Of a DNA stretch of 64,000 nucleotides, positions 51,385 to 61,185 are shown one piece after another; position 1 is the first letter of the stretch, and each line of letters starts with the position of its first letter. The DNA lies in NCBI GenBank assembly GCA_900299145.1, contig OMIN01000098.1, positions 86,136-150,135 on the forward strand, written 5' to 3'. Under the pieces are notes generated by a model. It worked only from the letters and a program-made list of their open reading frames with translations. It searched no databases and was not told where the DNA came from. This DNA is from Betaproteobacteria bacterium (lineage in GTDB: Bacteria; Pseudomonadota; Gammaproteobacteria; Burkholderiales; SG8-41). Both the position numbers and the translations under genes were made by a program.

Positions 51385-53153
51385 TTGGCCGTTGACTTTG
51401 CCGCTGGCAGCAAATTTGGCGCCAGCCGTTTCACCGTGCTTTGCAACGTGTCGTTGGCGGGGCTTTCCTGCAACAGCTTCGACCAGATTTTCTGCGCCTC
51501 TTCGCGCTTGCCGTCAACCCACAGCGCTTCACCCAGATGCGCGCCGACTTCAGCTTCCGGCCGCATTTCAAACGCGCGCCGCAGTTGCACCACCGCCTCG
51601 CGCGTCAAGCCCATGCGAAACAGCACCCAGCCCAGACTGTCGACAATAAAGCCGTCCTCCGGCGACAGCTCCAGCGCTTTTTCGATGAGTTGTCTTGCCT
51701 CCGGCAGACGCTGATTGCGGTCGGCGAAGGTGTAGCCCAGCGCGTTGTAGGCATGCGCGTGGTCGGGTTGTAGCTCGATCACCTTGCGCAGATTGCGCTC
51801 GAGCACGTCAATCCTGTCGAGCTTTTCCGCGATCATCGCCTGATCGTATAAAAGATCCACCGACTCCGGCGCGCCGGCAAGCATTTTGCCGAGCAGATCG
51901 TACGCCTCGTTGTAAGCCTGCGCCTCGCGCAAAAGATCAGCCTCAGCACGCGCGAGTTGCTGGCGCTGCGCGGCGTCGCGCGGCTCAATCGACTGCAAAT
52001 GCTTGCGCGCCTCTTCGAGCTTGCCCTGCTTTTGCAGCACGGCGGCGTAGCGCGCCTGCGCGGTGACAAAACGTTCGCCGCTGGTCACGCCGGCATACCA
52101 CTTCAACGCCTCGTCGTAGTTCTTGCGCTCCTCGTGAATCTGGCCCAGCGCCAAACAGATCAAATCCGGCGTTTTGTGCCCCGCCGCCAGCGCACCCTGA
52201 AAATGTTTTTCGGCTGAGTCGTAATCACCGGTCTGCAGCGCCAGTTGCGCCACCGTCATCGCGATATCGGGGTTCTTTGGCGCCGCCGCCACCAGTATCT
52301 CGAACTGCTTGCGCGCCTCGGCAGGGCGCTTTTCAGCCGACAGCAACCGTGCGTAGGCTAACCGCACGTCGTTCGATTTGGGATGGCGTTCAAGAAAGCG
52401 CTCGAGGAACGTCATGGCATCCGCCATTGAACGGCGCGACAGCGCCTGCGCGTGGAACAACGCGCCCATTTCCAGATCGGGCTTGATGTCGAGCGCCGCG
52501 CGCGATTCCGCCAGCGCACCCTCAACGTCGTCGGCCGCCCACGCCGCCTGCGCCACCGTCAGGCGCACTTCGGCAATGTTGTTATAGGGCTTTGCCAGCG
52601 TACGCAGCAGCGCGAGCACCGCCTTTTTGTCCCGGTTGCGCGACAACAGTTGCGCCACTTGCGGAAAGTTGCGCGCGGCGTTGGCCTTGTCCCCCGCCAG
52701 CCATTGCTCGAGCGGCACCCGCGCCTCGGTGAGATTGTCCTGCCCGACGAGCAGTGAAGCCACCACTTGCCGCGCCTGTGCCGATTGCGGATCGGCCTTG
52801 AGCCACAAACTGGCGGCTTCCAGCGCTTCCCGGATCATTCGAGCATTCCACGCGATTTCGGTGGCGCGCTGCGCGAGCCGCGGATCGCCGGTCTCGCGAG
52901 CAACTTCCAGCATCGCAACTGCCGCCGCCTGCGCCTGACCGCGCTGCACGGCGATTTCCGCCATCATGATTTTGTAGAGCAGTTCCGGCGACAGCTCCAC
53001 CGCTGGCAGCACCGGCGCATTTTTTGCCGATGGCGCGGGCGATGCGGGTGACTTGGGCTGCGCCGGCCCTTGTGCATGGGCAACATGGGCAGCAGCGGCA
53101 ACGGCGATCAGCAACGCCGTTGCAGCACGCAAAATCTTGAATAGGTTAGTCAC
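51381..53153 (-). CDS. Periplasmic TPR-repeat protein
   Basis: 590 residues. A signal peptide (NLFKILRAATALLIAV... AHAQ) leads to a Pro/Ala linker and about ten tetratricopeptide repeats, for example HAYNALGYTFADRN and VDSLGWVLFRMGLTREAVVQL. It is the TPR protein normally found between mutM and lolB. GTG 53153 fits the signal peptide; the frame extends to 53276 but those codons look non-coding. Partner unknown. Confidence 0.85.
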   Translation of the reverse strand: MTNLFKILRAATALLIAVAAAAHVAHAQGPAQPKSPASPAPSAKNAPVLPAVELSPELLYKIMMAEIAVQRGQAQAAAVAMLEVARETGDPRLAQRATEIAWNARMIREALEAASLWLKADPQSAQARQVVASLLVGQDNLTEARVPLEQWLAGDKANAARNFPQVAQLLSRNRDKKAVLALLRTLAKPYNNIAEVRLTVAQAAWAADDVEGALAESRAALDIKPDLEMGALFHAQALSRRSMADAMTFLERFLERHPKSNDVRLAYARLLSAEKRPAEARKQFEILVAAAPKNPDIAMTVAQLALQTGDYDSAEKHFQGALAAGHKTPDLICLALGQIHEERKNYDEALKWYAGVTSGERFVTAQARYAAVLQKQGKLEEARKHLQSIEPRDAAQRQQLARAEADLLREAQAYNEAYDLLGKMLAGAPESVDLLYDQAMIAEKLDRIDVLERNLRKVIELQPDHAHAYNALGYTFADRNQRLPEARQLIEKALELSPEDGFIVDSLGWVLFRMGLTREAVVQLRRAFEMRPEAEVGAHLGEALWVDGKREEAQKIWSKLLQESPANDTLQSTVKRLAPNLLPAAKSTAK

Positions 53154-53337
53154 GGGAAAGGTTCGCGGAAGTGGTGAAACAGCCCGGCAACAAGCCAGAC
53201 AACAATCAAATTCAATCGAATTTAACCAAATGATTATTTGAGGAAATTTGACGATGAATGCTTCATTAAGTTTCACAGTTTAGGTATATTTCGCACACTC
53301 TACAAGCGGTTGCGTTACTCCTCCCTATTGATACTTG

Positions 53338-54327
53338 ATGTCCGTTTCAGCCGATTCACCCGCAACCCTTAACGCCAGCGGCCTGTCGCGCCGCTTTGGC
53401 GGTGGCTTTGGTAACTTCGGCAACTCCGGTGGCCACACCGCCGTCGACAATGTCGATCTGACCCTAAAGCGCGGCGAGGTGCTTGGCTTTCTCGGCCCCA
53501 ACGGGGCTGGCAAAACCACCACCATGCAAATGCTCACCGGCAACCTCGCGCCCAGCGCCGGCGCTGTCAGCATCTGTGGCGTAGACCTGCTCGAATCGCC
53601 CGTCGCGGCCAAGGCGCATATCGGCTATTTGCAGGAAACACCGCCGCTTTACCGCGACATGACCGTCGGCGAATATCTCGAATTCGCCGCGCGGCTACAT
53701 CTCGTGCCCAAAGCGCGCCGACGCGCGGCGGTCGACACGGTGCTTGCGCGTTGCGGGCTCGCCGATGTGCGCCGCAAACTGATAGGCGCGCTGTCCAAGG
53801 GTTACCAGCAGCGCGTGGGCATCGCGCAGGCCATCGTGCACGAGCCGGATGTGATTGTGCTCGACGAACCCACCGTCGGCCTCGACCCCAATCAGATCCG
53901 CGATATCCGTGCGCTGATCCGTGAACTGGGCAGCGCGCACAGCGTTATCCTTTCCACCCATATCCTGCCGGAAGTCGAAGCCATCTGTGACCGCGTGCAG
54001 ATCATGCATCACGGCAAGATGGTTTACGCCGATACCATTGCCGGCTTAAAACAGTTGCACAGCGGGCGCACGCTGCTGGTGGGCCTGACGCAGCCGCGAG
54101 CTCTTGATGAACTGCGCACGGCATTGCTGCAAGTCACCGGCGTGCAGGAAATCGACGCGGCGGGTGACAAGCTGTTTCGTGTGCACACCGCTGCTGCCAC
54201 CGATCCGACGGAAGGCATCGTTGCGCTGGCCTCAACGCATCACTGGGGGCTGCGGCAGATCGGTCCGGCGCAAACCAGTCTGGAAGAAGTATTTGTGAAT
54301 CTCACGCAAGCCGAAGCTCAACCGTGA
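53338..54327 (+). CDS. ABC transporter ATPase (GldA/NosF-like)
   Basis: 329 residues. Walker A is GPNGAGKTT near 60, the signature is LSKGYQQR, Walker B is DVIVLDEPTVGLDP, and the switch His is in LSTHILPEVEA. A C-terminal extension after the ATPase domain is typical of drug/gliding-type exporters. It overlaps the permease gene by four bases. Confidence 0.93.
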   Translation: MSVSADSPATLNASGLSRRFGGGFGNFGNSGGHTAVDNVDLTLKRGEVLGFLGPNGAGKTTTMQMLTGNLAPSAGAVSICGVDLLESPVAAKAHIGYLQETPPLYRDMTVGEYLEFAARLHLVPKARRRAAVDTVLARCGLADVRRKLIGALSKGYQQRVGIAQAIVHEPDVIVLDEPTVGLDPNQIRDIRALIRELGSAHSVILSTHILPEVEAICDRVQIMHHGKMVYADTIAGLKQLHSGRTLLVGLTQPRALDELRTALLQVTGVQEIDAAGDKLFRVHTAAATDPTEGIVALASTHHWGLRQIGPAQTSLEEVFVNLTQAEAQP

Positions 54328-55094
54328 TTTTCACCATCGCCGCCAAGGATTTGAAGTCGTTATTCACCTCGCCCATCGCGTGGGTCGTGCTGACTTTTGT
54401 GCAACTCATCGCGGGATACGGTTTTCTCAAACGGTTCGACGATTTTCTGGAAATCCAGCCGCAGTTGCTGAAATTGCCCAGCCCGCCGGGCTTCACCGAA
54501 TTGGTCGCCGCGCCAACGTTTTCCGCCACTGCCGCAATACTGCTGTTCGCGGTGCCACTTCTGGCGATGCGCCTGATCGCCGAGGAGCGCCGCAACCAGA
54601 CCATGACGCTTTTGACCACCGCGCCGGTTTCGATACTCGACATTGTCCTTGGCAAGTTTTGCGCGATAATGGCTATCTTATTGATTTTATTGGGTTTAGT
54701 TTCCCTCATGCCACTGTCGCTGGCGGCCGCCACGCAGCTCGATTACCGGCTGATCGCGAGCCTGCTGATTGGCGGCATTTTGATTGCGGCGGCGTTTTCA
54801 GCCGTGAGCTTGTATGTGTCGAGCCTTACCGCACAGCCGTTGGTGGCGGCGCTGGGCGCGTTTGGCGTGCTGCTTGCGATGGTGCTGCTCGGTGAACACG
54901 TGGCGGACAACCTACAGGCGCGCGGCCTCGGCCTGCTCGCGGCATTTGCACAGGTGTTTTCGCCGGTCAAAAGTTACGAGCCGCTGGGACGCGGCATTAT
55001 CGACAGCCACGCCATTGTCTGTCTTGCGCTGCTGACCGCGCTGTTTCTCACGCTGACCGTGCGCCAGCTTGAAGCGCGGCGCCTGCGTGGTTGA
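54324..55094 (+). CDS. ABC-2 type permease (GldF-like)
   Basis: 256 residues with about six helices. The start IFTIAAKDLKSLFTSPIAWVV and the FRHC-like FSATAAILLFAVPLLAMRLIAEERRNQTMTLLTTAPV region are characteristic of ABC-2 permeases of the GldF group. It forms the membrane channel for the ATPase just upstream. Confidence 0.9.
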   Translation: MIFTIAAKDLKSLFTSPIAWVVLTFVQLIAGYGFLKRFDDFLEIQPQLLKLPSPPGFTELVAAPTFSATAAILLFAVPLLAMRLIAEERRNQTMTLLTTAPVSILDIVLGKFCAIMAILLILLGLVSLMPLSLAAATQLDYRLIASLLIGGILIAAAFSAVSLYVSSLTAQPLVAALGAFGVLLAMVLLGEHVADNLQARGLGLLAAFAQVFSPVKSYEPLGRGIIDSHAIVCLALLTALFLTLTVRQLEARRLRG

Positions 55095-55113
55095 ATCAAT
55101 ATAACGCGTCACC

Positions 55114-56475
55114 ATGGAAATCAACCGCAGCGTCCGTAACCAATTGTTTGCGCAGGGGAGCCTTGCCGTGGCGCTGCTGCTGGCGCTGGTGGCGCTGCTG
55201 TCGTGGGTGGCGCGCGAATACCGCGTCGAAACCGATATCACCGCCAATGCGCGCAATACGCTGACGCAGGCCACGCAGGATGCGCTCAAGGTATTCAACG
55301 GCCCGGTCAACATTACCGCCTATGCGGTGGCGAAGGATGGTGGCGGCAACGACATCCATAAAATGATTCAGGAAAAGCTGCGCCCGTGGCAACGCGTGAA
55401 GCCCGATATCGTGCTGACACTGGTCGACCCGCGTGACGACCCCAAGCGCGCCAATGCGGCAGGCCTGAAATCACCGAATGAACTGGTGATCGAACATCAG
55501 GGGCGCAGCGAACATCTGCCGCTCGCTGAGCTGAACGAACAGAGCCTGGTGAACGCGTTGACGCGGCTTGCCCGCACCGGAAACGCGCTGGTGTACTGGC
55601 TTGATGGCCACGGCGAACGCAAGCTTGATGGCATCGCCAATCACGACTACGGCGAATTCGGCCGCCAGTTGCAGATGCGTGGCTACAAGGCGTCCAGCCT
55701 TAACCTGGCCATCGCGCAGGAAGTGCCACGACAGACTACGCTGCTGATGGTCGCCAGCCCGCAAGCCGACTTGCAGGACAGCGAAGTTGCCAAAATCCGC
55801 CAGTATGTTGAAACGGGCGGCAACCTGCTGTGGCTGATCGACCCGGAACCCTTGCGCGGCCTGGAGCCGATCGCAGAAATTCTGGGATTGGTGCTGACGC
55901 CAGGCACGGTGGTGGATCCTGCGATAAAGCCCCGCAGCGGGCCGCCAACGCTGGCAGTTGCCTCCAACTATGCCCGGCATCCTGTTACCGGACAGTTTCG
56001 GCTGAACACGCTGTTCCCCGGCAGCCGCCAGATTGGCAATGCTGAAAGAGAGGGTTGGCGCGCCACGCCGCTGATTGAAGTTGCGCAGCAAGGCTGGGTG
56101 GAAACCGGCAGTCTCGACGGCAAGCCCGCCTTCGACAAAAAAACCGATTTTCAGGGGCCGGTCAACATCGCCACTGCGTTCGAGCGCACTGCAGGTGACA
56201 AACCTCAGCGCGTCATCGTGGTCGGCAACGGCAGCTTTCTTGCCAACGCGTTTCTGGGCAATGGCGGTAATCTGCAATTGGGCGTATCGATGATGAGCTG
56301 GCTCACTGGCGACGACCGGCTGGTCAGCGTGCCGGCGCGTCCGGCGGCCGACGTGCAGATGAAGCTCGATCAGATGCTGCTGTACCTGATCACATTCACC
56401 TTCCTGCTGGTGTTGCCGCTCGCCTTCGCGATCACCGGCGTGGTGGTGTGGTGGCGGCGGCGCAAGGCGTATTGA
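55114..56475 (+). CDS. GldG-like ABC transport component
   Basis: 453 residues. A transmembrane helix at the N-terminus and another at the C-terminus (LITFTFLLVLPLAFAITGVVVWW) frame a large periplasmic domain with YWLDGHGERKLD and LLMVASPQADLQDSEVAKIRQYVETGGNLLWLIDPEPL. This matches the GldG/uncharacterised ABC periplasmic family. It lies between the permease and the DUF4340 gene. Function outside gliding bacteria is unknown. Confidence 0.88.
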   Translation: MEINRSVRNQLFAQGSLAVALLLALVALLSWVAREYRVETDITANARNTLTQATQDALKVFNGPVNITAYAVAKDGGGNDIHKMIQEKLRPWQRVKPDIVLTLVDPRDDPKRANAAGLKSPNELVIEHQGRSEHLPLAELNEQSLVNALTRLARTGNALVYWLDGHGERKLDGIANHDYGEFGRQLQMRGYKASSLNLAIAQEVPRQTTLLMVASPQADLQDSEVAKIRQYVETGGNLLWLIDPEPLRGLEPIAEILGLVLTPGTVVDPAIKPRSGPPTLAVASNYARHPVTGQFRLNTLFPGSRQIGNAEREGWRATPLIEVAQQGWVETGSLDGKPAFDKKTDFQGPVNIATAFERTAGDKPQRVIVVGNGSFLANAFLGNGGNLQLGVSMMSWLTGDDRLVSVPARPAADVQMKLDQMLLYLITFTFLLVLPLAFAITGVVVWWRRRKAY

Positions 56476-56493
56476 ACTCCATCGTGCGCGCGC

Positions 56494-57381
56494 ATGCGTA
56501 AGAGCTGGATCACGCTCGGCGTGCTGGCAGCCTGTGTGGCGGCGCTGGGCCTCTTCGTATGGCTCACACCGCCGCAAACCCAACGCAACACCACGGCCGT
56601 TGCCACGCTAAAGCCCGCCGGCGTGCGAGCGCTGCGCGTGCAATTCAGGGGCAAAACCGTCGCCGTACTGGAAAGACGCGACGCGGAGTGGCTACTCGTC
56701 GATCCGGTCAAAGCGCCTGCCGACGCCTTTCAGGTGCTGCGCGTGCTGGCGGTGCTGGACGCCCGCAGCACCGCGCAATACCCCACCACCGACGCCGCCA
56801 GGTTTGATCTTGATCCGCCGCAAACCGAACTTATCATCGATGGCCAGCGCTTTGGCTTTGGCGCCATCAACACGGTTACGCGCGAGCAATATCTGCTGGC
56901 ACAAAACCAGATACACGCTGTCGAAACGCGCTACGCCACGGCCATTCCCACCAATGCCAATGCGCTGATCCGCCGCAGCATCTTCGCGGCGGGCGAAACA
57001 CCCGTGCGCTTTGATTTTGGCGCATTCAACGTGAGCCACGACGGCAACAAGTGGAGCGTCACGCCGCAAAAGAACAACGAAGGGAATAAAGCAGGGCACA
57101 ACGACGGCGACATTTCACAAGACGACTTCAACCGCTGGGCCGCACAGTGGCGTGAAGGCAGCGCGCTGCGCGCCGCGGTCACGGATGCCAGCGGTAGTGA
57201 TGCAGCCAAAGCCGCGCCACGCGAAATTTTTGTCACGCTGAAAAACGGCACGAAAATCCCGCTCGCCATCGTGCAGGAACAACCGGAACTCGTGGTGCGC
57301 CGCGCCGACCTCGGACTGCAATTCACCTTTACTGGCGACATCGGGCGGCAGATGATGTCGGCGCCGCCCGCGCGTAAATAG
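56494..57381 (+). CDS. DUF4340 protein
   Basis: 295 residues with one N-terminal transmembrane helix and a periplasmic domain with repeated beta strands. DUF4340 proteins commonly follow GldG-like genes, as here (18-base gap). Role unknown; probably part of the same envelope complex. Confidence 0.85.
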   Translation: MRKSWITLGVLAACVAALGLFVWLTPPQTQRNTTAVATLKPAGVRALRVQFRGKTVAVLERRDAEWLLVDPVKAPADAFQVLRVLAVLDARSTAQYPTTDAARFDLDPPQTELIIDGQRFGFGAINTVTREQYLLAQNQIHAVETRYATAIPTNANALIRRSIFAAGETPVRFDFGAFNVSHDGNKWSVTPQKNNEGNKAGHNDGDISQDDFNRWAAQWREGSALRAAVTDASGSDAAKAAPREIFVTLKNGTKIPLAIVQEQPELVVRRADLGLQFTFTGDIGRQMMSAPPARK

Positions 57382-57390
57382 TAAATTGAT

Positions 57391-57418
57391 TTAAGTATAT
57401 GTTTTTATTAAATAATTC
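57391..57418 (+). repeat. AT-rich dispersed element, copy 17, ending at a start codon
   Basis: Reads TTAAGTATATGTTTTTATTA then AATAATTC and is followed at once by the mutM ATG (57419), with no Shine-Dalgarno site. Confidence 0.85.
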
Positions 57419-58243
57419 ATGCCAGAATTGCCGGAGGTAGAAACCCCCCGCCGTGGCCTGTTGAAAGCCATGGAAGGCGTGCGCGTCGAGCGTGCCGTGG
57501 TACGCGAGCGGCGCATGCGCCAGCCGATTCCGCGCGCATTGCCCGGCTGCGTGGAAGGCGAAACCATTCGCGCGCTGACGCGGCGCGCGAAATATTTGCT
57601 GGCCGAATTCGACGCGGGCACGCTGATTATTCATCTGGGCATGTCGGGGCGCTTGTGGCTGATTGATGGTGGTTTACCGCCGCAAAAACACGATCACTTT
57701 GATCTGGTGCTCGCCAACGGAAAGACCGTGCGCCTGCGTGATCCGCGCCGATTTGGGTTGGTGCTGTGGCACGCGCGTAACAACGGTGACGTGGCGCGGC
57801 ACAAGCTCTTCGCCGCGCTCGGCCCGGAGCCGCTGTCGGCGGCTTTCAACGGCGCGGCGCTTTACCAGGCCACGCGCAATCGCGGTGCCGCGATCAAACT
57901 CGTCATCATGGATAGCCACGTGGTGGTCGGCGTCGGCAACATCTACGCCAGCGAAGCGCTGTTTCGCGCCGGCATCAGCCCACGCATCGCCGCGAAGCGT
58001 CTCACGCGCGCCCGTTGCGACGTGCTGGCTAGGGTTATTCGCGAAACGCTGAGTGAGGCCATCACCGCCGGCGGCAGCAGCATCCGCGATTATGTCGGCG
58101 GCGACGGTATGGCGGGCAATTTTCAGAGCAACTTCGCGGTGTACGACCGCGATGGCCAGCCGTGCAACCACTGCGCCACGACAATCAAACGCCTGACGCA
58201 GGGGCAGCGCTCGACGTTTTATTGCCCCACCTGCCAGCGTTGA
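57419..58243 (+). CDS. mutM: Formamidopyrimidine-DNA glycosylase
   Basis: 274 residues. The N-terminus PELPEVET gives the catalytic Pro and Glu. DNA-binding Lys lies in TRRAKYLLAEF, and a helix-two-turn-helix includes VGVGNIYASEALFRAGISP. The C-terminal zinc finger CNHC...CPTC is complete. It removes 8-oxoguanine and nicks the strand. Start lies directly after an AT-rich element, as for the Bug gene at 21493. Confidence 0.96.
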   Translation: MPELPEVETPRRGLLKAMEGVRVERAVVRERRMRQPIPRALPGCVEGETIRALTRRAKYLLAEFDAGTLIIHLGMSGRLWLIDGGLPPQKHDHFDLVLANGKTVRLRDPRRFGLVLWHARNNGDVARHKLFAALGPEPLSAAFNGAALYQATRNRGAAIKLVIMDSHVVVGVGNIYASEALFRAGISPRIAAKRLTRARCDVLARVIRETLSEAITAGGSSIRDYVGGDGMAGNFQSNFAVYDRDGQPCNHCATTIKRLTQGQRSTFYCPTCQR

Positions 58244-58312
58244 ATTTTCACCGCTGACCAGCGCGGCAGGCGTGGCACAATTGCCCAGTCAACCGCAATC
58301 GGGAGAATCGCC

Positions 58313-59017
58313 ATGAGCTTCGCCAACAAAACCGTTATTGTCACCGGCGCCGTCGGAAATCTGGGCAAGGCAGCCGCCAAGGCGTTTGCTGATCAGGGTG
58401 CGAATCTGGTGCTGGTGGATCTAAAGCGCGAGAGTCTTGCTGCTGCGTTCGGTGCGGAAAGCGCGAGCACGCTGTTTGCGCCGGCAAATCTGCTCGAGCA
58501 AAGCGGTGCTGCGGGTTTCGCGCAAGCCGCACTGACACGCTTTAAGCGCATCGACGTGTTGTGCAACATTGCCGGCGGCTTTCGCATGGGCGAGGCGGTG
58601 CATGAAACCTCGGACGAGAACTGGAATTTTCTGTTCGACATCAATACGCGTACATTGCTTCACGCGGTGCGCGCGGTAGTGCCGCACATGATCAGCGCGG
58701 GCGGCGGCAAGATCGTCAACGTCGGCGCATTCGCCGCGCAAAAAGGCGTAGCGCAGATGGGCGCTTACACGGCGGCCAAGGGCACGGTGATCCGCATGAC
58801 CGAGGCCATGGCGGCCGAACTGCGCGACAAAAACATCAACGTCAATTGCGTGCTGCCCACCATCATCGACACACTGGACAATCGTGCTGCCATGCCCAAG
58901 GCCGATCCGGCCAAATGGGTGGCGCCCGCTGATTTGGCGAACGTAATGGTGTTTCTGGCGTCGGATGCCGCGCGCGCGGTGCATGGCGCGACGGTGCCAG
59001 TCACCGGCCTCAGTTAA
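58313..59017 (+). CDS. Short-chain dehydrogenase/reductase
   Basis: 234 residues. Cofactor motif TGAVGNLGKAAA (11-22), CNIAGGF, and the active site YTAAKGTVIR. NAD(P)-dependent oxidoreductase of an unknown alcohol or ketone. CGGGAGA precedes ATG 58313. It converges with the MFS gene, overlapping it by eight bases. Confidence 0.88.
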   Translation: MSFANKTVIVTGAVGNLGKAAAKAFADQGANLVLVDLKRESLAAAFGAESASTLFAPANLLEQSGAAGFAQAALTRFKRIDVLCNIAGGFRMGEAVHETSDENWNFLFDINTRTLLHAVRAVVPHMISAGGGKIVNVGAFAAQKGVAQMGAYTAAKGTVIRMTEAMAAELRDKNINVNCVLPTIIDTLDNRAAMPKADPAKWVAPADLANVMVFLASDAARAVHGATVPVTGLS

Positions 59018-60269
59018 GGTTAGCCGCGCGCCGTCCGGCGAGAAACGCGACAACCGCCAGACACTGCACAGCGGCCGCGGCAGCAAAAACCGCGGGTGCA
59101 TCACCCGCCGTGGCTACCGTTGTGAACTCGCGAATCAATCCGAAGAATGCCGGGGCAATGGCGTAGCCGCCCTGCGCAATCGCCACCGCCAGCGCCGCCG
59201 CGCGCTGCACGTCCCGCGCGGTAAACTCCTGTTGTGCGATCAGCGGCGGGAGCGACGTCGCGTTGCCGAAGCCCAAACCAAACAGTACGACGCCCGCCAC
59301 CAACAGCGGCACATGGGTTCCGGCGGCAAACAAGAAGGCGAGCGACCCCGCGATTTGCAGCGCGTACCCCGCGCAGGCCACCAGGCGCCGGTCGGCATCC
59401 ATCGGCATCAGCCAGCCCAGAAGCGTGCGGCCCGCGATAGCCATCAACGTCACCAGCGCCATCGCCCAACCCGCATCGCGTGCCCCGAGCGCGGGCAGCA
59501 GCAGCGAATACAAATGCGCGATCAAGCCGATCTGCGCGAATAGTCCGAACGCCATACCGAGACACAGGGTGACAAAGCGCCGGGTGCGCCACAGCCGCGC
59601 GCCGGGCAGTGCCGGCGCTGGCGGCACGAGATGCGCGGGCGCAGGCGGCGAATCACCGTCCGGGCCTGAACCCATCATCGCCGGCGTGCGCGAGAACACC
59701 TGCCGGGCCAGCAGCCATAGCGTCACCAGCATCACCACGGCCATCAGCGACGCAGCGAGCGGAAGCCCCAGCCCATGAATCGCCGCCACCCACAACGGCG
59801 AAAAAATAATGCCGCCGACGCTGCCACCGTTGTAAGCCATGCCTAGTGCCATGGGGCGGCCCCGGTCGAACCATGGCGATACTATTAAGTTAAGCGCGGC
59901 AGCGCTCATCGTGCCCCAGCCCGCACCGCTCAAAAAGCCCGCGATGAAGAGTTGCCACGACTCTTGCGCCGTTCCCCAAGTGATCATGCCGGCCGCCATC
60001 GCGCATGCGCCCGCCTGAGTCACGCGCGCCGCGCCGTATCGCCGGTGCAACGCGGGCAAATTGCCGCCGGTAATTGAGCCGGCCGCGAAGTGCACGCTGA
60101 TCGCCGCGGATATCAGGGCGAGCGGCCAGCCGCGCGTCTCATTTATCACGGCGAGGAACACCGGCGGGCCGTAAAACCCCAGCCCCCAGCCGAAGACCGC
60201 CATCACGAACGCGGCCTGCACCACACGCCAGCCGTAAAAACTGCGTTGTTCGCCCGCGTTACTTTTCAA
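59010..60269 (-). CDS. MFS transporter, likely under ArsR control
   Basis: 419 residues, about twelve helices. It begins KSNAGEQRSFYGWRVVQAAF, typical of the oxalate/formate-antiporter-like MFS group. The start TTG 60269 has GGGAG six bases upstream. The ATG-containing extension to 60467 would run through a 34-base dyad and is unlikely. It is divergent from an ArsR gene, with the dyad between them. Confidence 0.87.
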   Translation of the reverse strand: MKSNAGEQRSFYGWRVVQAAFVMAVFGWGLGFYGPPVFLAVINETRGWPLALISAAISVHFAAGSITGGNLPALHRRYGAARVTQAGACAMAAGMITWGTAQESWQLFIAGFLSGAGWGTMSAAALNLIVSPWFDRGRPMALGMAYNGGSVGGIIFSPLWVAAIHGLGLPLAASLMAVVMLVTLWLLARQVFSRTPAMMGSGPDGDSPPAPAHLVPPAPALPGARLWRTRRFVTLCLGMAFGLFAQIGLIAHLYSLLLPALGARDAGWAMALVTLMAIAGRTLLGWLMPMDADRRLVACAGYALQIAGSLAFLFAAGTHVPLLVAGVVLFGLGFGNATSLPPLIAQQEFTARDVQRAAALAVAIAQGGYAIAPAFFGLIREFTTVATAGDAPAVFAAAAAVQCLAVVAFLAGRRAANLN

Positions 60270-60315
60270 GAGCCGCTCCCGTGAGTTCGAGCGCCACAGT
60301 TTACGCAGCCGCCAA

Positions 60316-60349
60316 CGCCAATGTTTCGGCGCGCACCGAAACATTGGCG
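60316..60349. promoter_or_regulatory. Perfect 14-base inverted repeat, candidate ArsR operator
   Basis: CGCCAATGTTTCGG and CCGAAACATTGGCG are perfect arms separated by six bases. It lies 47 bases from the MFS start and 46 bases from the ArsR start, the position expected for a shared operator. Confidence 0.65.
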
Positions 60350-60395
60350 TTGCAACCGGCGTATGCTTGGCTTGTTCCCGTCTCGTGATACACGC

Positions 60396-61115
60396 ATGGC
60401 TACCGAAGCAAGATTTGCGGAAATCGCGGCACTCGCTGGTGATCCGGCGCGCGCGGCCATGTTGCACGCGTTGATGGATGGGCGCGCGTTAACGGCAACG
60501 GAACTGGCTCGCGCCGCCCGCGTGACCGCGCAAACCGCCAGCAGCCATCTTGCCCGATTGACGTCCGCCGGTTTGCTGCGGGTCGAGAAGCAGGGCCGGC
60601 ACCGTTACCATTGCCTTGCTTACAGCGGCGTTGCGCAAATGATCGAGAGCATCATGCGGGTGGCGTCGCATTTGGAAATACAGCGCCCGCCGCCGGCCAC
60701 TGGCCCACGCGATCAGGCACTGCGCGCGGCGCGCACTTGTTACGATCATCTAGCGGGCCGGTTGGGCGTCGCGTTGATGGACGCACTCATCAGGCGCGAG
60801 TGCGTGGAACTGAGCCACGACGCCGGGCTGCTGACGGACAGGGGCGTTGCGCTGTTTGGCGTGATGGGTTTGGATGTCGCGTCAGTGACGGCCAGTCGTG
60901 GCCGCACGGCGCGTGTGCCACGGGTGCTATTGCGTCCGTGTCTGGATTGGAGCGAGCGGCGGCCGCATCTGGCGGGGGCGCTTGGCGCGGCGTTATGCGC
61001 GCACAGCTTTGAGCAAGGCTGGATACGGCGGTTGGAAGACTCGCGCGCGGTGACAGTGACACCCGCCGGCTGGCGCGCATTCGGCGATGCGCTGGGCATC
61101 AGGCCACCTGCTTAA
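60396..61115 (+). CDS. ArsR-family regulator
   Basis: 239 residues. The winged helix-turn-helix is ELARAARVTAQTASSHLARLTSAGLLRVEKQGRHRYH near 34-70 (shown in part as AQTASSHLARL). The long C-terminal extension (about 130 residues) is not part of classic metal-sensing ArsR and has no obvious Cys metal site, so a small organic effector is likelier. Divergent from MFS; perfect dyad between. Confidence 0.85.
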   Translation: MATEARFAEIAALAGDPARAAMLHALMDGRALTATELARAARVTAQTASSHLARLTSAGLLRVEKQGRHRYHCLAYSGVAQMIESIMRVASHLEIQRPPPATGPRDQALRAARTCYDHLAGRLGVALMDALIRRECVELSHDAGLLTDRGVALFGVMGLDVASVTASRGRTARVPRVLLRPCLDWSERRPHLAGALGAALCAHSFEQGWIRRLEDSRAVTVTPAGWRAFGDALGIRPPA

Positions 61116-61185
61116 TCGAAGCGCTGTGCCGCGTTTCGTTACGCTACGTTGCGTTACGACATGCTGATGCGGACAAAATTAGTTG

